From assembly GCF_016859285.1 (NCBI RefSeq), contig NC_053413.1, positions 13,226,001-13,290,000 of the forward strand: a stretch of DNA of 64,000 nt, given 5' to 3'. This document shows, in pieces, positions 1 through 33,852 of this stretch. This stretch comes from Xiphias gladius (Eukaryota; Chordata; Actinopteri; Istiophoriformes; Xiphiidae). The notes beneath the pieces were generated by a model. That model saw only the letters and a list, made by a program, of their open reading frames with translations. It did not search any database and was not told the origin of the DNA. The number at the start of each line of letters is the position of its first letter. Position 1 is the first letter of the stretch. The translations under genes and the position numbers were made by a program.

Positions 1-145
1 GATGGTGATGGAGGTCGAAGTGAGAGATGTCAATGGCAGGACACAGACTCTATTAATAACACTGGCCCAGTTGGAGTGAGAGTTCACGCCACATTGAAGA
101 GGGATGTGCTGCCAGCAGTGTGTTCGGGACTGAGCACTGCAGTCA

Positions 146-150
<5 letters not shown>

Positions 151-194
<44 letters not shown>
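151..194. repeat. (AC)n microsatellite
   Basis: Uninterrupted AC dinucleotide run of about 22 units. Confidence 0.98.
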
Positions 195-196
<2 letters not shown>

Positions 197-920
197 ATGC
201 ATACATGTACATTGTGCAGGTTTTCAGAGTTCAGGCGTGTCATCAGCCATACCAAAATCTGTCAGAGCAACAAAGACCAGCCCAGCAGCAAATCGAGTTG
301 ATTTTAGATAATCCAGTCCAGTCACCACCGGCCCGATCAATGCCAACTCATTACTGACTCACCAGACCCATGCATAGGTGTCTGACCAAGCCTTACACAT
401 CCCACTCCAGTATGCATGACACTGGGTCATGGTGCTCCGCTGGTATTTGTCTGTGAGCGCCTTCTCATTTTTTGATACCATTCTGTAAAATACACGACTA
501 CACCAAACTGCTCGACAGAGAGACTGGCTCTGTCTATTCATCAAGAGATGTAATGGTTAAGTCTCAAATAAGCTGCTGGAATCAAAATAACTCTGCTCTT
601 GACGATAAAGGAGTTGAGCAGCCATGAAATTTTCATTATTGCTCAAATCAATCTATCAAATGATGTGCTCCCCCACCTACAACTGATAAAATCCATCTGT
701 AATTTTATGACATGCAGCAGACAATTGACCGATTAGAGCACACTGAGCGCTTTGTGATCAGAGAGCTGTGTTTTCTTGAACTCACTGAACTCAAAAACCT
801 AATTTAAAAAATCCCAGTGAGAGGCTGTTGTGAGCTGTCACATGAGAGAATGAAACTCTGTTAAACCTGAAGCCCAGTTTGTCCGGCTTGTTTGGCTTAA
901 ATGAGCACAGCTCTGAACAG

Positions 921-955
921 TGTCTGTGTGTCTGTGTGTGTGTGTGTGTGTGTCT

Positions 956-996
<41 letters not shown>

Positions 997-1003
997 TGTG
1001 TGT
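921..1003. repeat. (GT)n microsatellite, interrupted
   Basis: GT dinucleotide tract of about 80 bp, broken by several TC steps (GTCTGT). It creates spurious Cys/Val ORFs. Confidence 0.97.
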
Positions 1004-1446
1004 TAGGAATCAGGCCCCGGCAACTGCAACACAAGGCCAACAGATTTATGAGGATGTGCTGTTTAATCCGCAGTGTGTGTCACGGATGAGCGAGACAAAA
1101 CCGCTGAATGGGGAACACATTTGCAGAGTGGAAACCTCAGCAGGAAACTCTACCTATGACAGATTCTTGGTTGTTTTAGAGGCAGCTTAGAGGTAGCTGC
1201 CCCCTGAGATTTGGGATTGGGCTCCCCGAGCTCACGGACAACCCTCGAGCCTAACTTCTGAATAAAATGTACAACAGTGCTGTGTTCTCACATGGCAGTG
1301 ACACAGACCGTCACTGTTGGAGGGATGGGAATGCTGCTCACGGTGGCTTTAAACTGCACGGAGAGGTTTAGACAGCCTCCATGGACAATTCCGCCTAAAA
1401 ATTCCCTTTCCTACTACACCCTTTTCCCCCACTTCTCTCTCCAGTT

Positions 1447-1489
1447 ACCCAGGGGCAGGGCCAGAGGGCTGAAAGCACTGCCCCTGGGT
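1447..1489. repeat. GC-rich inverted repeat
   Basis: A perfect 11-bp arm (acccaggggca at 1447-1457) pairs with its complement at 1479-1489 around a 21-nt loop. It lies just after a long pyrimidine tract ending in CAG. No function is assigned. Confidence 0.6.
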
Positions 1490-1812
1490 CAGAAGTTGAT
1501 AGGGTGCTGGCTTGTTAGAATCATGGCTGGATACTGAACAGGCCAACTGTGCGCAAGCCTGTGGGCCCCCCCAGATTGAACCTCTGTAGTAGGTAACTGT
1601 CAACATTTCTCGATGGACGGTCAATCAAACAACTACAAAGCGATGCTAAAAGGACTACTAAGAGATATAAAATGACTATGAAGAGATGTAAAACAGCTAA
1701 AAAAGGGACACAAATATCTAAAGAGAGACACAAAATGACTACAAACAATACAGGCTGTAGTCGTTTTGAGGCTCTTTCAGTTCTTGCTTCTAAATACAGT
1801 ATATGTGGGGAG

Positions 1813-1814
<2 letters not shown>

Positions 1815-1847
<33 letters not shown>
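1815..1847. repeat. (GT)n microsatellite
   Basis: About 16 GT units flanked by G-rich sequence. Confidence 0.97.
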
Positions 1848-1849
<2 letters not shown>

Positions 1850-2985
1850 GGCATTGTCTCAAAAACTGCACTGTAACCTATTTTGAGTTAGAAATAGTAG
1901 CTATTTATTGAAATGATATCACATACCACATAGAATATTTTGCAGTTGTTTATTTGTTGTTATTCCACTGATTTGAATGGACCACATTCAAATGTCCCTA
2001 AACTTGCCCCTGCAGGTACCTCCCTCATTCCTTCATCCATTGTTTTGCTCTCTCCCCCTCACATCTAATTCCCCAATGCCAGACTCTCTCTCCTGTTTTT
2101 CTCTGCCCTCTTTTTTCACTTGGACCTCTTCCCTTTTCCCACGCTGCCCAGGACTACAGCAAAGTGTCCTGTGCCAAATTTGCAGGACGCTGGCACGGAG
2201 GGGAGGTTGGGGATTGCTTTAAGAGCAGGGGAAAGGCAAAAGGAGGCTGAGAGGGAAAGAGACAAGTACAGGAAAAAAGATGAGGAGAGAGGAATGAGAT
2301 GCAGCATGAGATAGATAGGTGATAGAGAGCCAGAAGCGGGGGAGGGGGCCAGGGTACAACATTTGATGGATTATCTGTTAAAGTGCGACATTGCACCGGG
2401 TTGCAGTCTTCTTTGCTACCAATCTAATTTAGGAGAGAGGCAGACGTGGCTGCTACACAGGACGGTGTGTGTGCGTGTGGTTTGGGGGGGTACATTCACA
2501 CACTGATTCGACTTGCTGAACAACATGTACTGCCTTCCCTGCCGCCCGCAGCGCTGTATAGTCACATTCAAAGCGCTGTTGGGACAGCGATCAGACAGTC
2601 TCTCCAAAGACTGTCTGGTAGAAGCTGCCCTACTCCACGGCAAGGCAAGTAAATTGAAAATACTGTAGCTTGGCCCATTTTCATTGACAGTTCCAATGAT
2701 TGCTAGAAAGAATAGAATCGGGGCGACTTCTCGCTGTTACGGGACATTTATTTATTTGCCATAGCCCAGACAGATTCTGGCCAGGCTTTGAGATAAGCTG
2801 TCATCAGCAGAACAGAGCAGCACAAAGCAGGAAATAGCAATACAGTCCAGGCTGCTCATTCCCTGATGCTTTCTGACGGCACAGACCAACCAGTCTCCTC
2901 TCATTTAATGGGTCCGGTGTGAGCACCAGGGCTGCTGCCCTCTCTGGACTTATCTCTCTGATCAACTTAAAAGCTGCTCTTATTC

Positions 2986-3008
2986 CTCTCTCTCTCTCTC
3001 TCTCTCTC
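2986..3008. repeat. (TC)n microsatellite
   Basis: About 11 TC units. Confidence 0.9.
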
Positions 3009-3255
3009 GTCTCAGGAACATCTGGTGAGGACCAAGCTCCCTCCGAACCCGTCTGCTGTTTTTCAAAGTGGATCGAGGGTCTTCAACATCTGACAGCTGC
3101 TCCGATTTTCAACCATTCCACTTTGCTCGTTTTCAGTTTTAAGGAATCAACAGGGGAATGTTTTCGGTCCATTCCACAACATAAGAATCTATGCAAGGGA
3201 ATTTAGTGTCGTGGATCCTGTGGCGCTGCAGCGTCAGTATCCCAAGTGGAGATAG

Positions 3256-3273
3256 ACAGATAGATAGATAGAT
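3256..3273. repeat. (GATA)n microsatellite
   Basis: Short GATA-type tetranucleotide repeat of about four units. Confidence 0.85.
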
Positions 3274-4068
3274 GCCCCCCTTTTACACTCCTCCCTGCCC
3301 CGTTGCTATGGAAATGAATATGCATGAAACAAAATAGTTTTGAAACAAGCTTTTTTTCCGTGTCGCGGTAATAGATGCACAAGAAACTGGCTGCTGTGTG
3401 TTTGTATGTGTGACTTTGTGCGTGTGTGCACCTGCTGATTTGTCCTTTTATTGTACATGTTGAGTCTGCTCCAATAATGAAAGACAAGGTGTTCGCTTAG
3501 AGTACTATGTTGCCCTTTGGTGTTGCTAGAAATCTGCTCGAAAATAAGTTATTTCCTCAGTATTCAATAAGTTTACTATTTTGGGAAAGTACTTTTCGGT
3601 CTCTTATTTTGTAAATCTATTGTTGAACAACAAGAGCAAGTATATAATGTAAGTGAAATGACAATAAAAGAATATTAAGTTCTTAGCACTTTCTATCAGA
3701 TGTCACTTGGCATTTATTCTCAGCTGAATTTTTTTATAGCATCACACTGTTCTGGGTGGTATTACTTATGTATGAATAGAGTAGTGATTGCAATTGACTG
3801 CTATTATTCCAAAGGTCAGGTAATGTGAAAGCAGATGTACAAAAAAAGTGTCACTATTTTTTCAAAATAACAATTTGGGCTAAAGTATAATTAGGGCAAT
3901 AACCGGATACTAATGCTGAAGTATATATATTTTGTTATGTACCGCTAGTGGTATTTAGCTATGCCGATAGTTTTGTTTTATTTGACCAGGTTCGAGACTT
4001 CTACTTCCAACAAATGCATCAGAGGTGATTGGAATTTTGTTTGAGGTTTCACAGCATTGAAATGTCAT

Positions 4069-4590
4069 TTAAAGGACTAAGTTTATGGGAGTGCTTTTGG
4101 TACATATGCTCATTTGCTTTCTTTCCATAAATTAGATGAGAAGATTGACACCGTGTCATGTGTGTACCGTAAGTATGTTGCAAAAGCAAGAAAGTGGCTA
4201 GCTTAGCTTAGCATAAGGACTGAAAGCAGAGGGAAACAGCTAGCCTGGCTCTGTCCAGATTAAGAAAATCAACGTATCAGCACCTCACTAATTAAAATAT
4301 TGCGAAATGGAATATTTTAATTAGTGAGGTGTCAGTATTGTTTTTACATTGCTGTTTGTAGTTTGTGGTTTAAAGGTAAGTTACATGCTCCATTTCATGG
4401 TGAAACACAGTTCATCCATTCACCCAGCACTTCAGCGCAGTCTCTCTGCTGGTGAGATAGTCACAGCGCCTGGTTGTTGTCTGCCAAGAATTACTACTAT
4501 GTTTTATGTAGAGTGGCATCGATCTTTTCATATAACTCTCAGCATGAAGTGAATATTTACATTTCCCAAAATAATGAACTATTACTTTCA
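4069..4590. mobile_element. Fish-type palindromic MITE-like repeat
   Basis: The two ends are imperfect inverted repeats of each other. The left side near 4110-4165 carries 'attagatgagaagattgaca', and the right side near 4505-4590 carries the inverse with 'gtggcatcgatcttttcat' and 'catttcccaaaataatgaac'. The centre contains 'gctagcttagcttagcata' and 'acagctagcctggctctgtc', which I recognise from memory as a very common interspersed repeat of percomorph genomes. No transposase ORF is present, so it would be non-autonomous. The boundaries are approximate. Confidence 0.65.
4281..4331. repeat. Perfect 21-bp inverted repeat with 9-nt loop
   Basis: The arm at 4281-4301 is exactly reverse-complementary to 4311-4331 around the loop gcgaaatgg. 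It is AT-rich apart from its outer ends and sits in the middle of the MITE-like repeat. Confidence 0.95.
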
Positions 4591-4595
4591 AATAG

Positions 4596-4943
4596 TAGAA
4601 TTCACCATCATCTCCTTCAAGAAATAATGGTGCTGTAGTCTGGATAATCCCAAAAACCTATCCATCCACAGTTTACATAGGGACTACTAGTTTTGTACAC
4701 AGTGTTTCCAGTGGAACCTGTTCACAGTGAGATTTGAGGATTATCTAAACTAGCACCGATGCTGTTTCTGGAAAGATAAATATTAGTCTCCATCTCGTTT
4801 ATATTGGAGTGGTGGCAGAAATCTCATAGACCGATATTTTAAAACCTGGCAAACTAAAACCAAAACTATCTGCATGTCAACATAACACTAAAGGTTAAGT
4901 CATAAAATGTGTTTTTATGTAATTGAGGTGAACTGGCCCTTTA
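4596..4943. mobile_element. Second fish-type interspersed repeat
   Basis: The right end reads 'gaggtgaactggccctttaa', the same type of terminus ('gggtgaactgaccctttaa') seen on the MITE at 37707-37961. The left end is degenerate, with 'gaattcacc' near 4600 as a possible remnant. No coding capacity is seen. The family was recognised from memory only. Confidence 0.4.
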
Positions 4944-5352
4944 ACATTTGAGTTAGAGGTGCCACTATCCCTGATTAGTTAAGAGATTCTTCAGTTCATT
5001 GTCCACAACTCATCCTGACTGTGTTTATCAAAAAACAAAACAAATAAACATGTTCAACACAAGTCAGGATTGCAAGAAATAATTCAACCATAGTTTTTCT
5101 TTGTTTATTACAAGAATATTGATTATATTTTTGGTTTGCACTGAAAACATGAAAATGCAATGTTTGGGCATCTACTACACTAATTTGGTTTAACAGGCAT
5201 CACAACCATTCGGCCCAAACACCTCCACTCGTCCTATCATCCACACCGTTAAGAAAATGCAAAGCTCCACCAACAGAATTACCAGCAGAACATCAGCCAA
5301 CAAAACATACATGAGCGCTCACTTACTGTCAAATTCATTAACTCGCTTATTC

Positions 5353-5405
5353 TCACACACACTCTCTCTCACCCACACACACCCACACACACCCACACAC
5401 ACCCA

Positions 5406-5450
<45 letters not shown>

Positions 5451-5467
5451 GCGCGCGCGCACACACA
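5353..5467. repeat. Compound AC/ACCC/GC microsatellite
   Basis: A TC/AC start passes into variant repeats with CCCAC steps, then a pure (AC)n run, then a short (GC)n block and AC again. The alternating purine-pyrimidine run is of the type that can form left-handed DNA. Confidence 0.95.
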
Positions 5468-6146
5468 AAAACTGTTAGGGCATTGCTGTTCGCAGATGTT
5501 GATATTAGATATAAAAATAAAACAGGATTTGAAAACACCATCTATTTCATATTGGTCATATACACTGTGTACATTACATGATAGATACATTATAGTTGTT
5601 AAACTGAACACTTAAAAGCACTTCATCGGGCTATCAAAGCTGGTTCATGAAGGAGAGAAGATACATATTGAGACTGGCGTCTTGAATTCATAATAACAGA
5701 ACTATTTGTTCATTAGACTATCAACTGTATCTGGACATGGGATTTGTGACATAATCTGTCTGCATCTTAAAAATATGAAACATGAATCTCTTCTGAAGAG
5801 TCTTAGAAAACAGTCACTTCCTGCATGTTTGTATTATTATTGTATTTGTATGTACCTCTGCCAGGTAACACTGAAATGTATCAAAGGATGCTCATAATGG
5901 CAAATAATCGGTTACCATTGCGATGACACTTTTGGAAGAATCTCTTTGTTGCGTTTCTTAAAGTACCCTCCAGACATTACTATCAATTTGACTGATAGAG
6001 AATGCAGACACTCAGATGTTCATCAGCATTTCCAACTTGCCGTAAATCTGTGGTTCACATCTGCTGGTAAACCGAATCTTGCTCCCAGTTCTGGGGACTT
6101 GACAGCAGGATTAAGAATGAAGGAGGGGACAGCTGTCTGATTTTTT

Positions 6147-6152
6147 TTTATT
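6147..6152 (-). promoter_or_regulatory. yeats2: Candidate poly(A) signal of yeats2
   Basis: AATAAA on the minus strand, about 430 nt beyond the yeats2 stop codon. It is the first canonical hexamer I noticed downstream; use of this site is inferred. Confidence 0.5.
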
Positions 6153-6583
6153 TAGACCTTTAAGTCACCCAGGCTTCATTTCCCCGACAACTGGCTTGCT
6201 GCCTGGCAGGAAACACTTCATCATTTAAATAATCTTGTTACCAGGTAAGCGAGAGCGCAACAGCCTCAAAATCAAATAACATGATTCCCACAATGCTGCT
6301 TCTCTCGATACATTAGGACTAAAATGTTACAATAAACCCGCAGTATTAAAAACATCTGTTAATCTGCTGCTGTGAGAAGCAAGCTGAGCCCTTCTATGAT
6401 CAAGTTAATGAATACAGTACATTAGTCATTACTGCACAACCTGAGGCAACAGGACCACATCCAGGTGTGAATATCCACACAGTGGAGCTGTCGGTTCAAA
6501 GAGTAGCGTCTCTCTGTCATAACCAGCAGTTCAGACAGTCCTCACATCTCTGTAGGTGTCAGTCAATGTCAGTCTCCTTGTCC

Positions 6584-28241
<21,658 letters not shown>

Positions 28242-28697
28242 AGCTGCCTATAAAAACGAAAATAAAACAGCTAATATCAGCTAATTATATTCCTGCTCCT
28301 ACGCCCAGTTGTGATTATACTTAGCATCGAGTTAGCCAGCTAGCACAGAAGCTGTCAGGCTACAGCTAATGCCAACAGCTAACTTTAGCATTGACTAGCT
28401 AGCCAGTTATGCTAATATAGGTTAGCAGACCCTGTACAACCTAGCATGTGGTTTACAACTGTTAGCCCATTTATTTTTAGAAAACAACAACCTTTAACTA
28501 AGCTATTTTACCAAAAATCATAAATGTTTCGCCAACGTATTGTGTCTCACGGCGTCTGCGTTAGAGAAATCCGTGCTTGTCGTCCGTCCAGCCGGCAACA
28601 CTGTAACGGTAGCAACCGCTATCCTTATTTGCTAATTTAACTAGCGTTAGCTCACATTTGTAGACACCGATTCAATCCGTTTGAAATGCAGACTTAC

Positions 28698-28800
28698 GAG
28701 GCTGCCCTGTACTGTGGAGCAACGTTTCTTTATGAGGCGTGTGTTTTAATTCAGTGAGAGCATATCCTTTGCGTTATGCTGTATCAATCTTGCACACTCG
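28698..28800 (-). promoter_or_regulatory. yeats2: Probable yeats2 untranslated first exon and promoter
   Basis: The exon holding the ATG starts at an acceptor (tttttatag, exon from 28247), so a 5' noncoding exon is required. A strong donor CTC|GTAAGT ends at 28698 on the minus strand within a locally CpG-containing stretch (about 28550-28740), which is otherwise rare nearby. The transcription start and exon length are inferred; no TATA box is evident. Confidence 0.5.
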
Positions 28801-30845
28801 TGTTTGATAAATTGCTAAATCTCGAGGTGGACAAGTAGGGTAAGTAGTGGAGAGTTAGCTTTGCACTTTAGCAAAACAGCCACCAGGCACCGCTATTCTA
28901 CTAAATCAATGGTGGCTCACTTTATGAATAAAAGGCATTATCGTCTTTCTGTAGTTTTGTTCACTGGAAAAGGGAAATATGATGATCAGAAACATAACCT
29001 GTTCTACAAGAATTTTGTGTTAACTGCCCAGGCAGGTGATAATAAACAAGAATTGAGATGACACGCCATCCTCTTTAATTCCATTACACAACTGAAATGA
29101 TAATTAGAAACAACATCATTTCAAACAAACTGTATGGTCTGATGAGATAACAATACACAAATACCCTTCAGGTATTTTACTCCTCTGTTATCATTTCATG
29201 AGGAGTTTTTCTTAGGATTGATTAAGTGGAAATCCTTAGAGCCGTCAGATGATTATGGCAGAATTGTGACTACAAATGTGGCTTTCTTTCAGAACAACAA
29301 TGCACATATGCATGGTTTTAAGCCAGGGTAGTACCTATGGCTATAGTAATACTACTATTAAATTAAACTGAATGTTTAAGCTTGGCAGCACTGTCAGGTA
29401 AATGCCATGAACTAGATAGAACGAAGGGGAACATGCTTCTGATGAGTACATTTTAGGGGATCAAGAATGGGATCAGTTCCACGTACCTTATCTTTATCTA
29501 GCTTTCTTAGAGCTTCATCACGCCTTACCATTCTCGCCTGAAAGAAGTTCACATTATCACTAGTAAATGGTTTGTTATGCACACAATTAAACAGAGGGTT
29601 AAAGAATTTTACAGTTGTTTCTAATACTGATACCTGTCCAAAAGTATTTACTATTACTTTTCAACTTCCTAGCAATAAATCAACCTCTTATTGCACTCAA
29701 ATTTCTTTTAATGAAGCAGAGGGCATATATAATATGGTACTCTTTTTTTTTTAGAGGTAAAACAAGGGCCCATGCCTTTTCCAACCTTCTCAAATTAACC
29801 TCCACTCACAGAACAGAGACCTCTCTTGCAGTAGCCTAAAATTTAGCTGAATCTGAATCTGTTGTTCATCAGTGTATATCACTACATGATGTAGCATTTA
29901 TTAAAAAGCAGTTCAGTTCACATTTTCTGTTAAATCTATCCTTTTTTTAAAGGCCAGATTTAAGCCTTATGCTGTACCGCAGTGCTATCTTCCTTATGAA
30001 TTTATGCCTGCTTGTGTTTCTCACCAGGATGTGTATAGGTGTGAAGTGACAGTGTGCTGCCAGTGCCAAATGTCTTATGACCAAGATTAATGTATGCACA
30101 AACATTGTCTATGATATGCAGTGTTTTCTGTGTTTTCTGTGTTAATAAGAATCTAAGAGAAATATGTTTGTGGTTTTTATTAAACCAAATATGTGATATG
30201 GAGTATATAAATCAGAACATGACAAAACAAAAAGGCCTAATGAATGCTTATTGCAACACAAGTTGTCCAGCTTGAAATAGTGTGACTGGTTTTATAGACT
30301 GTTTTCTCGTTCAACACGCTGGTTCATTAAAATATCACATTATGGATTTACCCCTTGATGAAATTAAAGATTCAACAGCCATATGGTGCAGATTGCATTA
30401 AGTTTAATAAGAAATCATATTGTATTTCCTGTTGGTGGTTGTTAGTTAAAAATCTGTGCTTTGTTCATTTAAATCTGTGGTTTGGTTGGTGTTGTAAAAA
30501 TTCATGTGCAATTAAATGAGATACATTCCAATGTGCAATTTCATAAACATCCTTGCCTCTAAACTCTGCTAACCTTATATCTAAGAATATTTTTTAGATT
30601 ATTTCATTCTTAAAGCATTTTTTTTTTCTTTTACAGATGAGACAGGACACAAATGTTGGTAGTGAAAGAAAAACTTTAGTCAACCATTGCATTACAATAT
30701 ACTGCAGTTTACAAAAATTCAAAGCTTCCTCGCAGTTAGACAAAGAGCGTCTGAGGAGAAAGAGGTGTGTTAAAATATCACGTCATACATACGAGGATAA
30801 ATTTATATCAAAATGACCCGATTTAATTCCCCAAGTTGTTATTCT
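28801..30845. other. Spacer between klhl24 and yeats2
   Basis: Apart from the orphan exon-like segment at 29487-29537, I see no coding sequence, RNA gene or clear repeat. It is AT-rich with several poly-T runs. Confidence 0.6.
29487..29537 (-). other. Orphan exon-like segment upstream of yeats2
   Basis: A 51-nt segment is bounded by a good acceptor (cttctttcag) and a good donor (AAG|GTACGT). It is open in one frame and reads ARMVRRDEALRKLDKDK. An internal ATG has A at -3 and G at +4. It ends in phase 0, and the yeats2 start exon (GCA GCT ATG) is open in the matching frame, so splicing would give an in-frame N-terminal extension. I do not recognise the peptide. It could equally be chance. Confidence 0.3.
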
Positions 30846-30851
30846 TTTATT
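30846..30851 (-). promoter_or_regulatory. klhl24: Candidate distal poly(A) signal of klhl24
   Basis: AATAAA on the minus strand, about 3 kb beyond the klhl24 stop. Human KLHL24 has a long 3'UTR, which makes a distal site plausible, but the assignment is inferred. Confidence 0.35.
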
Positions 30852-33800
30852 AAGGCACATACGGCAGCATTCTGCAATTAACAGATTAAAGCAACCATCT
30901 TGCATGCGAGAACAATTTATCCATTGCCATTTTTCAACAAAGTCAGCTTTGGGATTGAATCAAATCAATTTGGGCTTTCATCTGCATTCATAATAAAACC
31001 CAGCAATCAACTTTTAACGCTCCACTCTTCATGGTTTAATTTAAGGCATGCCATTTCTGCGTGGGAGGCAAAATATCTCAGCAACACACAGTCCCACAAC
31101 TCACCAGATCAAGCAAAAGAAAAATAAATCAACACAAAAACAATGAACAATCCTATCAAAAGCAAACAATTTATGAAAGCCTCTACACAGTGAATAATGA
31201 AAATCAATAAATCAACATAACGGGACAGTGTCTGTGTCCCATTCTGTGTAAATACTCAGTGAAATCACAGACGCACACACATTCAAATTTTCTCTCTCTC
31301 ACTATTTATCTAACTCCTACTCTTTTGCCATACCACTTTCTTGCCCCTCAGCCTCCTCTTGCTGGCCTCCTGAGTTATCCTAAGTATGTTACTCTGCAAA
31401 GGAGTGTGGTTGTGCCTGGGGATGTTTTGTGCCTATAATGTACTGAACTCATCCTTCTCAGAATACATCTGAAGGGTGGATTAAGCTGAAATACCCCCAC
31501 CTGTTTTTGTCATTGTGGCTGACATACAGAGGCGTATGCTCTATTTTTCACCCTAAAATGAAAAGTTAGAACTCTCTTACTCACTCTTGGCATTGTTCTC
31601 TTCCAGCAATCTTTGTTGTTTTTGTTATTTTGTTAATATCAGAGCCATTGCAGGTAGTGGCCAACAGGAGGAGCTGACAGGCCCTTTTACTGTCTCTTAC
31701 ATACGTCACATGAAAGCAAAGAACATTTACTGATACAGTAAAAAAAAAAAAAAGTAAATCATTGTCATATAATTCTACATTTAACAGAACTCTGTCAAAG
31801 TGCACAGTTGGGGCTCTCAGTTACAGAAAAACACAATATATAACCAAGAAAGAGATACATTTAAATACAGGTTAAACAAAGAAAACAACAAAAAAATTAA
31901 AGTTATATTCACAGCAATATCTCTACTCTATCAATAACAAATATAATAAAAGGTGACTTTTACTGACCATGAGCCACTCCATCAAAAATCCTTGCCATTC
32001 AGAGCTCTTACCCCCCCATGCGAGATATAGCACTGCTACACACGCCCCCTTAGCTTACCAGTAAACACATATTAACACATACATACCTGGAGGTATCTAT
32101 GGTTACCCCGAGTTACATCTTTACATGTAAGTGTACAGGTGAGAGGTGCCAGCATCATTGTGAAGAGTTCTGTTAAGAGACGTTAGCAGTTGTGTAATGC
32201 TAGAGCTCCATGACAAACCTCCGTGGCTCCAACACATCTAGACTGAGTCATAAAAGTCACATTCATAGATACAGACCAAACATGCAAACCTCTTATTCAG
32301 AGCAGTCTTCGAGTTTGATCTACAAAGGCTTCTCACATCTACAAAACCACCCACAAGCCCAGTACACCAATGAACTAACATTGATATGAAACAGACACAC
32401 GAAAACTACAGATAATACAATAAACATATATATAAAATATAAAAAAGATAAATGAGTATAACTTAAAAATAAAAAATAAAAATAAAGAAAATGTCAGTAA
32501 TGAGTATAATAAGAATAATTCTAAAAAATAAAGCAACATAACGCTTAAAATGGGATATCAATGTAGAATAGAAAATGTGAGGTGATGACACACTAGAGCA
32601 ATAAAAAGGGAAAGGGACTAGGGTGATAAATGGAAGGACATGAAAGATAAAAGGAAACAAGAGGACAGAACTACCAATGGCTATGTTCCAATATTATGGT
32701 AAAGGCTCTGCTTTTTATCTCTTCTCTTAACCCTCGGTGAGAGCAACTTATATTTATGACCAATGATACGGTGGGAGAGCAGCTGGCTGACTGTTTACCA
32801 CATTTCTATCAGCTCATTTTTAGTATTAAGAAAAAGAGCTAAAAAACAGAGGACAGTACATATTTAGGTTCTTTACCAGTGCTGTGCTGCACTGTACTGA
32901 ATGTACACATCTGCGTTGAGTGCAGCAGGTACAAGGTCAGGTATCTGGCCTGGCTGCTCATCTTTCAGTCACAAATAAAGTCATACAATTTTATCTTCTG
33001 CTGGCAGATGACTCTTGACTTTGTACGGATACTTTTTCAATCACTGTTTTTGTTCATCAGCACTGTCTGTGATCACTTTAGCTCGTCAGCGTCCTAGAAT
33101 AAGAGCACATTGTTGGGAAGTTCACTTTCAAACCGATGACCTGCTTATAACCAATATCACAGTAAAATCAATTATAAAAACGCAATTACGTTTTTAGTTT
33201 TAGATTTTTCAGTTAGTATTGAATCCATAGAAGCTGCAGGTAAGTAAGCTATAAACCATGGCCTTCTTCAGCGAATCGAAGCTGAAGTGTAATCACTAGA
33301 CCTACGCAATGTACTTTGGTCACATGATGGGCTACGGTTAACAGCTCTGTGAAAAGCTAAGTACGTGAACCTTGAGTTTATAATATCTTCCTACAGATAC
33401 GTGTTCCACAGGTTAAGAATCAATTTATACTCTCATTATTTGCAATCTGATTGAAAATCATTATCATAAACAGTTTTCTTTAATTCTGTTATGTGATTCA
33501 TTTCTCCCCAACCTTGTGCAGTTATTTCTAATGCGAGACAAATCTGCCATGTTGATCTGACTCCACTTTATCTCAATTTCTTAAGTCAATAGCGTCATTA
33601 GCATGATCAACCACTACGCATTTCCACAGAAGGGCTAAAACTATGGTACACAACAGTAAAAGTTTCACAGCACCACAGTGACTAATGCTACATGATGCTG
33701 TGAGAAAATAAATTAGCTCAACGGTACTGTATGATAAAATGTGCCTGTTCTAAAGAAGTGTGTGATAAAGAGTTTAAGTTTCAGAGAGTTAAAGTTCTTT

Positions 33801-33852
33801 GTTTGCGCTCTCATGTGAGAGTGTGTGTGTCTGTCTGCGTGTTGGTTTATGG
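30852..33852 (-). other. klhl24: Probable klhl24 3'UTR
   Basis: No other gene or splice-flanked exon is seen between the klhl24 stop and the candidate poly(A) signal. The stretch is AT-rich with poly-A/T runs (for example 31740-31753). The UTR extent is inferred. Confidence 0.4.

Larger units (their letters stand above)
1..6146. other. Gene-poor region downstream of yeats2
   Basis: No convincing coding exon was found on either strand. Open frames here are short and mostly run through dinucleotide repeats. The stretch holds several microsatellites, two fish-type interspersed repeats near 4.07-4.94 kb and pyrimidine-rich tracts near 1.4 and 2.1 kb. I looked for the human downstream neighbours of YEATS2 (MAP6D1, PARL) and did not recognise them. 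Confidence 0.6.

Noticed and set aside
3560-3610. Possible extra copy of the MITE end ('actattttgggaaagtac')
   Set aside because: Only a short similarity to the repeat terminus and no second end nearby.
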